Assembly (NCBI RefSeq): GCF_901827175.1
Contig: NZ_LR594662.1
Coordinates: 6,324,001-6,388,000 of the forward strand
Length of the DNA: 64,000 nt
Origin: Variovorax sp. RA8
GTDB taxonomy: Bacteria > Pseudomonadota > Gammaproteobacteria > Burkholderiales > Burkholderiaceae_C
Reading direction: 5' to 3'
A program made the position numbers and the translations under genes. Positions 57,918 to 64,000 of this stretch are shown here, one piece after another; within the stretch, counting starts at the first letter, position 1; each line of letters begins with the position of its first letter. The notes beneath the pieces were generated by a model, which had not been told where the DNA came from, ran no database searches, and worked only from the letters and a program-made list of their open reading frames with translations.

Positions 57918-59063
57918 GTGCCCACGACAGAACGCATCGGCCTGGCGCGCATCGAGCGCATCGAGGTGCACCGGCTTCGCGTGCCGCTCGCTCGCCCCTA
58001 CCGCCTGGCGTTCGGCGACCTCACCGCATTCGATACGCTGCTGGTCGAACTGACCGACGCCGACGGCGCGACCGGCTTCGGCGAGGCGACGCTGCTCAAC
58101 GGCTACACCGACGAGAGCGTGGACGGCGCCTGGGCGCTGGCGCAGCAGCTTGCCGATGAGCTGGCCGGATGCACGCACCGTGCGTTCCGCACCCGCGTGG
58201 ACGCGATCGCGCAGCGGGCGCCCTTCACGGCGACCGCCTTCGGCACCGCCCTGGACATGCTGGGGCGCAGCGAATGGCTCGCGCTGTCCGAGCCCGCGCG
58301 GGTGCCGCTGCTCGCGCTGCTCAATGCCGACGACGAAACGACGACTGCGGACGAGTTCGAGACGCTGCTCGACCAAGGCTATCGCACGGTCAAGGTCAAG
58401 GTCGGGCTCGCCGGCTCGGACGACCTTGCGCGCATCCGCCGGATCCAGGCGGTGGTCGCAGGGCGCGCGCGCATCCGGATCGATGCCAACCAGGCGTTCT
58501 CAGGGCCGCAGGCCGCGGCGTTCCTGGCGGCGCTCGATCCGCAGGACATCGAGCTTTTCGAGCAACCCTGCCGCGCGGACGACTGGGACGCGCACGCGCT
58601 GGCCGTGCGCGCGGCACGCGTGCCGATGATGCTCGACGAATCGATCTATGCGCTTCCCGACATCGAGCGTGCCGCGGCCGAGGGGCTCGCGACCTACGTG
58701 AAGGTCAAGCTCGTGAAGTTCGCCGGCCTCGAGCGGCTGGCCGGCGCCATCGAGCGCATCCGCGCACTGGGCATGCGCCCGGTGCTCGGCAACGGCGTGG
58801 CCTGCGATCCGGGCTGCTGGATGGAGGCCTGTGTGGCGGCCAGGCACATCGACAACGCCGGCGAGATGAACGGCTACCTGAAGGTGCGCCGGCCGCTTCT
58901 CGCGAACCCGCCGCGAATGGACCGGGGCGACATGCTCATCAATGCGGGCGAGCCGCCGGTGCTCGATCGCGATGCGCTGGCCGCCCAGCGCGTGGGGCTG
59001 CACGTGGCGCGACGCGCGATGCATGCCGGTGCAAGTATCAACAACACGACGAGGCAACCATGA
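57918..59063 (+). CDS. mandelate racemase/muconate lactonizing enzyme-family protein
   Basis: Enolase-superfamily enzyme of 381 residues. The Lys motif KVKVG (acid/base), metal ligands in RIDANQAF, LFEQPCRADDW and MMLDESIYA, and the second Lys in VKLVKFAGL are all present, so it is likely active. It abstracts a proton alpha to a carboxylate; candidate reactions are cycloisomerisation, racemisation or dehydration of an acid sugar. The GTG start lies 2 bases after the SDR stop. The substrate is not recognisable. Confidence 0.88.
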   Translation: MPTTERIGLARIERIEVHRLRVPLARPYRLAFGDLTAFDTLLVELTDADGATGFGEATLLNGYTDESVDGAWALAQQLADELAGCTHRAFRTRVDAIAQRAPFTATAFGTALDMLGRSEWLALSEPARVPLLALLNADDETTTADEFETLLDQGYRTVKVKVGLAGSDDLARIRRIQAVVAGRARIRIDANQAFSGPQAAAFLAALDPQDIELFEQPCRADDWDAHALAVRAARVPMMLDESIYALPDIERAAAEGLATYVKVKLVKFAGLERLAGAIERIRALGMRPVLGNGVACDPGCWMEACVAARHIDNAGEMNGYLKVRRPLLANPPRMDRGDMLINAGEPPVLDRDALAAQRVGLHVARRAMHAGASINNTTRQP

Positions 59064-60022
59064 AAAAGACTTTGACGATGCTGTGCGCAGCGATCGCGTC
59101 AGCTGCGCTTCTGCTGCCGTCGGCGCAGGCGCAGTCGACGTACCCGGCCAAGCCGGTCGACGTGATCGTGCCCTGGGGTGCGGGCGGCGGCGCCGACGTG
59201 ATGGCGCGCATCCTTGCCAAGTGGCTCGAGGCCGATCTCAAGGTACCCTTCCCCGTGGTGAACTTGCCCGGCGCGTCCGGGATGATCGGCCTCTCCCGCA
59301 TGGTCAGCCAGCCCGCCGACGGCCAGGCGATCGCCATCCTCACGGGCGACAGCCTGATGATGGCCGCGACCCCCAACCCGAGCTTCAAGCTGCAGGACTC
59401 GACGGCGCTGGCGGTGTTGCTGCGCCAGCCCTCGGGCATCTTCGCGCCCAGGAACAGCCGCTTCAAGAGCTGGGGCGACGTGGTGAAGGAGTTGCAGGTC
59501 AACTCGGGCAGGGTGACGCTGGGCATCACCGGCCCCAACACCGCCGACGACCTGACCGCGCGCTACCTCGCGACGAAGAAGGTCGCGCTCACGGGCATCC
59601 CGTATACCAAGCCTGGCGAACGGTACTCGGCCGTGCTTGGCGGCCACGTCGATCTGCTCTACGAGCAAGCCGGCGACGTGCGCAACTTCATCGATTCGGG
59701 CGACCTGAAGCCGCTCATCTTCTTCGCGTCCAAGCGCCTGCCCCCGCCCTTCGCCGACGTGCCGGTGTCGGCGGAGTTCGGCTACGAAGTGCTGCTGCCG
59801 CAGGTGCGCGCGGTGTTGATCAAGAACGGGACGGACGCGCAGCGCATGAAGGTGCTGGCCGATTCGATCGAGCGCTTCGTGAAGAGCGCCGACTACAAGC
59901 ACTTCGTCGATCAGCAGCTCGCGCTGCCGGACAGCTACATGGCGAGCGGGCAGGCGCAACCCTTCCTCAATTCGGAACTCGAAGCCCTTCGCAAGCTGCT
60001 CGCGGCGTACGGGGACAAATAG
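59060..60022 (+). CDS. Bug-family solute-binding receptor
   Basis: Periplasmic receptor of 320 residues with a signal peptide (LCAAIASAALLLPSAQAQ). Motifs: KPVDVIVPWGAGGGADVMAR, VVNLPGASGMIGLSRMV and TKPGERYSAVLGGHVDLLYE. Its ATG overlaps the enolase-family stop as ATGA, so receptor and enzymes are made together; the receptor probably binds the acid that the pair converts. No TctA/TctB permease is present. Confidence 0.92.
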   Translation: MKKTLTMLCAAIASAALLLPSAQAQSTYPAKPVDVIVPWGAGGGADVMARILAKWLEADLKVPFPVVNLPGASGMIGLSRMVSQPADGQAIAILTGDSLMMAATPNPSFKLQDSTALAVLLRQPSGIFAPRNSRFKSWGDVVKELQVNSGRVTLGITGPNTADDLTARYLATKKVALTGIPYTKPGERYSAVLGGHVDLLYEQAGDVRNFIDSGDLKPLIFFASKRLPPPFADVPVSAEFGYEVLLPQVRAVLIKNGTDAQRMKVLADSIERFVKSADYKHFVDQQLALPDSYMASGQAQPFLNSELEALRKLLAAYGDK

Positions 60023-60197
60023 CGCACCCGACACAGGCACTACAGGCCGACCTCGCAGTCGCCAAGCCGACGGGCGACGTGAGCGCCAGCAACCCGGCGC
60101 GCAAACCACGGTTGACGGTGTTGCTGACGTTGATCAGCTCAAGGCACCTGAGGCCGGCTGCTGAAATGCAATCTTCCGGGGCGGGCAGCTGCGACTG

Positions 60198-60635
60198 TCA
60201 GCCCCGCGTGCCCCTGGTCCGGGCCGCCGGGCTGGCCGGCGAACGTGGCGTTCCGCGCCGCGCGACCGGCGCGGCGAATGCGGCGCGCTTCAAGGCCGTG
60301 CGCTCGAACTGCCGCGCGATGTTGCCGCACACCAGGTCGCACAGTTCGTAGACGGCCGGATCGGCGATGCGGTAGTAGGCACTGTTTCCGCGGGTTTCCC
60401 GCGACACCAGGCCGTGCTGCGTCAACAGGGCGAGGTGCCTTGAGACATTGGCGGAGCTGTAGCCGCACAGCTGTGCCAGCTCGCCCACATTGCGCTCCTG
60501 CTGGCGCAGCAAATTGAGGATCTGCAGCCGCGTCGGCTCGGCCAGCGCCTGGAAATACGCCGCCACCTGCACCAACGCCTCATCGGAAAGTCCTTCCATT
60601 CCTGGGCACGCCTGATGTTGATCTGGCGCAATCAT
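60198..60635 (-). CDS. ArsR-family regulator
   Basis: Winged-helix regulator of 145 residues. The core is LAEPTRLQILNLLRQQERNV, GELAQLCGYSSANVSRHLAL. A CxxxC pair (Cys99, Cys103 in YELCDLVCGN) and Cys57 might sense metal or thiols, but they are not at the classical ArsR metal site. The C-terminal 30 residues are an Arg/Pro/Ala-rich tail. It is divergent from the RND pump genes, with a promoter and dyad between, and probably represses them. Confidence 0.85.
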   Translation of the reverse strand: MIAPDQHQACPGMEGLSDEALVQVAAYFQALAEPTRLQILNLLRQQERNVGELAQLCGYSSANVSRHLALLTQHGLVSRETRGNSAYYRIADPAVYELCDLVCGNIARQFERTALKRAAFAAPVARRGTPRSPASPAARTRGTRG

Positions 60636-60674
60636 GCCTCAGCAGTCCGATCCCATACTGGTTCTGGCGAAATC

Positions 60675-60717
60675 ATTTACGTGCCTACTTGACTATTTAA
60701 CTACGTACGCAAATACT
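60675..60717 (+). promoter_or_regulatory. promoter of the RND operon with ArsR-type dyad
   Basis: TTGACT (60689-60694), 17 bases, then AATACT (60712-60717) makes a good sigma-70 promoter. It is bracketed by ATTTACGT (60675-60682) and ACGCAAAT (60707-60714), inverted arms matching at 7 of 8 positions. A repressor bound across them would block both promoter elements. The expected start point, near 60724, rules out the ATG at 60722 with a leader. Confidence 0.6.
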
Positions 60718-60784
60718 ACACATGAAACCGATGGCGGTCCAGTCCGGCTCCGATGTGCCGGGCACTGCCCTCCGAACCATCCAT

Positions 60785-61837
60785 ATGCTCAAGATCCGCT
60801 CGTTCACCTTCGTCGCTGCGCTCACGCTCGCCGTACCTGGCTGGGCTGCCGCCGAGGCTTTGGCTTCGGTGACGGCCCAGCCGGCCGCCATCGCCTCCTC
60901 CGGCTTCGACGGCGTCGTCGAAGCCGTCCGCCAGACGGTCATCGCCGCGCAAGTCTCCGGCGCGGTGATCCGGCTCGACGCCAAGGCCGGCGACTCCGTC
61001 AAGGCCGGCCAGGTGCTGTTGCAGATCGATGCCCGGGCAGCCGACCAGAATGCCGCCGCGAGCGACGCACAGGTCCAGGCGGCACGTGCATCGCTGGAAG
61101 TCGCCACCAAGGAATACGAGCGGCAGAAGCAACTGTTCAAGAAGAACTACATCAGCCAGGCCGCGCTGGAGCGCGCCGAGTCCGAGTTCAAGGCGACCCG
61201 GGCGCAGGTCGCGGCGCAGGGTGCCCAGGCCGGGGCGGCACGCACGCAAAGCGGCCTCCACGTGATCCGCGCCCCCTATGCGGGCGTGATCGCGGAAGTG
61301 CCGGTGTCGCTGGGCGACATGGCGATGCCGGGACGGCCCCTGATCACCGTGTACGACCCGTCCTCGCTCCGGATTACCGCGGCCATTCCGCAAACCGTGG
61401 CAGCGCAGGTGGTGGCGGGCCAGCTGCCCCGGGCCGAACTGCCGGGCCTGGCCGCACAACGCCAATGGGTCACTCCGGTGCGCATGCAGCTGCTGCCCAC
61501 GGTCGATGCGGCGACGCACACGGTCGATCTGCGCGTCGATCTCCCCGCCGGCCTGGAGGGCGTCTCACCCGGGATGTTCTCGCGCCTGTGGCTGCCGCTG
61601 GCCGGCGGGGGCGCCGGGGGCACGCCCAGCCTGTCCGTGCCGCTCTCGGCCATCGTGCGCCGCGCCGAGTTGACGGGGCTCTACGTGCTCAATGCGGAAG
61701 GCCGTCCCCTGCTTCGGCAGGTGCGCCTGGGCCGGGCCGAGGGCGACAAGGTCGAGGTGCTCTCCGGCCTGATGCCCGGCGAGCGGGTCGCCACCGATCC
61801 GCAGGCCGCCGCTCGCGTTCGCCAGGCGACACCATGA
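60785..61837 (+). CDS. RND efflux periplasmic adaptor (membrane fusion protein)
   Basis: Adaptor of 350 residues. Signal peptide (FVAALTLAVPGWAAA), lipoyl-type halves (IAAQVSGAVIRLDAKAGDSV, VKAGQVLLQID), a coiled hairpin (QAARASLEVATKEYERQKQL), and the beta-barrel domain with IRAPYAGVIAEVPVSLGDMA. No lipobox is seen. I prefer the ATG at 60785, because the promoter would start transcription at about 60724; the ATG at 60722 is an alternative. The stop overlaps the pump start as ATGA. Confidence 0.9.
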   Translation: MLKIRSFTFVAALTLAVPGWAAAEALASVTAQPAAIASSGFDGVVEAVRQTVIAAQVSGAVIRLDAKAGDSVKAGQVLLQIDARAADQNAAASDAQVQAARASLEVATKEYERQKQLFKKNYISQAALERAESEFKATRAQVAAQGAQAGAARTQSGLHVIRAPYAGVIAEVPVSLGDMAMPGRPLITVYDPSSLRITAAIPQTVAAQVVAGQLPRAELPGLAAQRQWVTPVRMQLLPTVDAATHTVDLRVDLPAGLEGVSPGMFSRLWLPLAGGGAGGTPSLSVPLSAIVRRAELTGLYVLNAEGRPLLRQVRLGRAEGDKVEVLSGLMPGERVATDPQAAARVRQATP

Positions 61838-64000
61838 CACAGCAAGGCCCCTCGTCGATGGGTATCTCGGGCCGGATCGCAGCGTTCTTCCAGAGCGCCC
61901 AGATCACGCCGTTGCTCGCGCTCGTGGCACTCCTGCTCGGCGCGTTCGCGGTGCTGGTCACGCCGCGCGAGGAAGAGCCGCAGATCAACGTCACGATGGC
62001 GAACGTGCTCATCCCCTTTCCGGGCGCCGGCGTGCGGGACGTGGAGCAGATGGTGGCCGGCCCGGCCGAACAGGTGCTGGGGCAGATCGCGGGCGTCGAG
62101 CACGTGATGTCCGTGTCGCGCCCAGGGGTGGCGGTGATCACGGTGCAGTTCAAGGTGGGGGTGCCGCGCACCGAAGCGCTCGTGCGCCTGTACGACACGG
62201 TCAACGCGAATGCCGACTGGCTGCCCAAGGGTCTTGGCGTGCTCGATCCGATCGTCAAGCCCAAGGGCATCGACGACGTGCCGATCGTGACGCTGACGCT
62301 CTTCAGCAAGAATGCCGCTGTCGGCCCCTACGACCTGGAGCGCGTGGCTCACAGCATCGAGGCCGACCTGAAGCGCGTGGCGGGCACCCGCGAGGTGAGC
62401 ACCATCGCCGGAGCGGGCCGCGCCGTGCTCGTCGAGCTCGACCCCGCGCGCATGTCGGGCGCCGGCGTCACTGTGTCCGACATGCGCAGCGCGCTGCTGT
62501 CCGCCAGCCTCGGGCTGCCGGTCGGAGAGCTGGTCTCGGGGAACCAGGCCGTGGCCATCGAGTCCGGTCCGTTCCTGCGGCAAGCGAGCGAGGTCGGCGA
62601 ACTGGTCGTCGGCGTGCGCGGCGGCAAGCCGGTGTTCCTGCGCGACGTGGCCACGGTGCGCGACGGCCCGCTGCCGCCCAGCCGCTACGTCTGGCATGGC
62701 GAGGCCGGCAAGGAGGGCGCCGCTCCATCGGAGTATCCGGCGGTCACCCTTTCGATCACCAAGAAGCCGGGCGAGAACGCCATCGATGTCGCCAACGCCG
62801 TGATGCGACGCGTCGATGTTCTTCGCAACACGGTGATCCCCGCCGACGTGCGGGTTGCCGAAACGCGCAACTATGGCGCCACGGCCAACGACAAGGCGCA
62901 GAAGCTGATCCAGAAGCTCCTGTTCGCCACCGCCTCGGTGGTGGCGCTGGTGTTCCTCGCGCTGGGGCGGCGGGAAGCGGCGATCGTCGGCGCTGCAGTG
63001 ATCCTGACGTTGACGGTCACGCTCTTCGCGTCCTGGGCCTGGGGCTTCACGTTGAACCGGGTGTCGCTGTTCGCGCTGATCTTCTCGATCGGCATCCTGG
63101 TCGACGATGCGATCGTCGTGGTCGAGAACATTCACCGCCACCAGCAGCTGCATCCCGAACGAACGTTGGCGCAGATCATCCCGGGCGCGGTGGACGAAGT
63201 GGGCGGGCCGACCATCCTGGCCACGCTGACGGTGATCGCCGCGCTGCTGCCGATGGCCTTCGTCTCGGGCTTGATGGGCCCTTACATGAGCCCGATCCCG
63301 ATCAACGCGAGCATGGGCATGCTGCTGTCGCTGGCGATCGCCTTCGTCGTCACGCCTTGGCTGGCGCGCCTCTGGTTGAAGGCGGCGCCGGCCCACGCGG
63401 CCGAGGCCGACGGCCACAAGACGGCTCACGGCCTGGCTGCCAAGCTCGGGCCGCTGTTCGAACGGGCGTTCCGCCCGCTGCTCGACGAACGGCACGGCTC
63501 GCGCAATCGCCGCCTGCTCGTCGCGGGTATCGGCGTCCTGATTGCGCTCTCGCTCGTGCTGCCTGCCATCGGCCTGGTCCAGCTGAAGATGCTGCCCTTC
63601 GACAACAAGTCGGAGTTCCAGGTGGTGGTCGACATGCCGGCCGGGACCCCCGTCGAACAGACGGCCGCGGCGCTGCAGGAGCTGGGCGCCTACCTGGCCA
63701 CCGTGCCGGAGGTGACCGACTACCAGGCCTATGCCGGCACCGCCGCGCCCATCAACTTCAATGGACTGGTGCGCCAGTACTACCTGCGCGCCGGCGGCGA
63801 AGTCGGCGATCTCCAGGTGAACCTGGTCGACAAGCACCAGCGCGAGGCGCAGAGCCACGCGATCGCCACCCGCGTGCGGCCCGCGCTCCAGAAGATCGGC
63901 GAGCGCTTCGGCGCCAACATCAAGGTGGTGGAAGTGCCCCCGGGCCCGCCGGTGCTGTCGCCGATCGTGGCCGAGATCTACGGGCCCGAGATCGAAGGGC
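61834..64000 (+). CDS. RND efflux permease, 3' end cut off
   Basis: Inner-membrane proton-driven pump. At least 722 codons are in the window with no stop. After a cytoplasmic start, helix one and TPREEEPQINVTMANVLIPF open the first periplasmic domain. The transmembrane segment IFSIGILVDDAIVVVENIHR carries the paired aspartates of RND proton relay. GMLLSLAIAFVVTPWLARLW follows. The TPREEEPQI type differs from the metal pump CzcA and from AcrB. Substrate class is not decided. It is coupled to the adaptor and probably repressed by the ArsR protein. Confidence 0.95.
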   Translation, partial: MTQQGPSSMGISGRIAAFFQSAQITPLLALVALLLGAFAVLVTPREEEPQINVTMANVLIPFPGAGVRDVEQMVAGPAEQVLGQIAGVEHVMSVSRPGVAVITVQFKVGVPRTEALVRLYDTVNANADWLPKGLGVLDPIVKPKGIDDVPIVTLTLFSKNAAVGPYDLERVAHSIEADLKRVAGTREVSTIAGAGRAVLVELDPARMSGAGVTVSDMRSALLSASLGLPVGELVSGNQAVAIESGPFLRQASEVGELVVGVRGGKPVFLRDVATVRDGPLPPSRYVWHGEAGKEGAAPSEYPAVTLSITKKPGENAIDVANAVMRRVDVLRNTVIPADVRVAETRNYGATANDKAQKLIQKLLFATASVVALVFLALGRREAAIVGAAVILTLTVTLFASWAWGFTLNRVSLFALIFSIGILVDDAIVVVENIHRHQQLHPERTLAQIIPGAVDEVGGPTILATLTVIAALLPMAFVSGLMGPYMSPIPINASMGMLLSLAIAFVVTPWLARLWLKAAPAHAAEADGHKTAHGLAAKLGPLFERAFRPLLDERHGSRNRRLLVAGIGVLIALSLVLPAIGLVQLKMLPFDNKSEFQVVVDMPAGTPVEQTAAALQELGAYLATVPEVTDYQAYAGTAAPINFNGLVRQYYLRAGGEVGDLQVNLVDKHQREAQSHAIATRVRPALQKIGERFGANIKVVEVPPGPPVLSPIVAEIYGPEIEG

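Noticed and set aside
60023..60197. Possible gene remnant between the Bug and ArsR genes
   Set aside because: Short readable stretches exist on both strands, but none matches a family I know and there is no ribosome site.

Overview
This is high-GC chromosomal DNA from what looks like a soil betaproteobacterium of the Burkholderiales, most like Comamonadaceae/Variovorax. That placement is an inference. It rests on four orphan Bug-type receptors, many class III CoA-transferases, several LysR genes beside catabolic operons, and a stress cluster of manganese catalase, KGG protein, DUF4142 and hemerythrins. I see no rRNA, tRNA, CRISPR array, insertion sequence or phage gene. No gap between genes exceeds 300 bases.

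Layout. 1-6.9 kb: a GMC alcohol dehydrogenase (cut by the left edge), a CoA-transferase, a crotonase and an AcuI-type reductase form one operon. A convergent amidase follows, with its divergent LysR regulator. 7-13.9 kb: single genes, namely an exported protein behind a consensus FNR/ANR box, an Rrf2 regulator with a flavoprotein disulfide reductase, a class III cyclase-TPR protein, a GlxA-type regulator divergent from a TehA/SLAC1 channel, and two small conserved proteins. 13.9-19.1 kb: one nonribosomal peptide synthetase with order C-A-T-C-T. 19.2-19.8 kb: a glycine-zipper protein whose ribosome binding site lies in a predicted hairpin, followed by a clear terminator.

19.8-30.5 kb: a LysR gene divergent from a ten-kilobase catabolic operon. 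The operon holds an intradiol ring-cleavage dioxygenase, a citryl-CoA-lyase-like protein, a CoA-transferase, a Bug receptor, a complete branched-chain-type ABC importer with permease and ATPase fused, and a MetE-like zinc methyltransferase. Together these could import an aromatic compound, open its ring, activate the acid with CoA and split it.

30.5-43.8 kb: a stress and accessory region with a KGG protein, manganese catalase, truncated DUF4142 protein, small zinc-finger protein, ZIP transporter, two hemerythrins, RecQ helicase, lipoproteins, a KaiC homologue coupled to a histidine kinase, and a DUF2383 protein. 43.9-46.3 kb: a Tat-exported phospholipase C.

46.4-60 kb: a second catabolic region. 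A minus-strand run (IclR, Bug, CoA-transferase, AcuI-like reductase, acyl-CoA dehydrogenase, LysR, CoA-transferase, TauE exporter) faces a Bug gene. A LysR gene then diverges from an SDR / enolase-superfamily / Bug operon. 60.2-64 kb: an ArsR-type regulator divergent from an RND efflux pair; the pump gene runs off the right edge.
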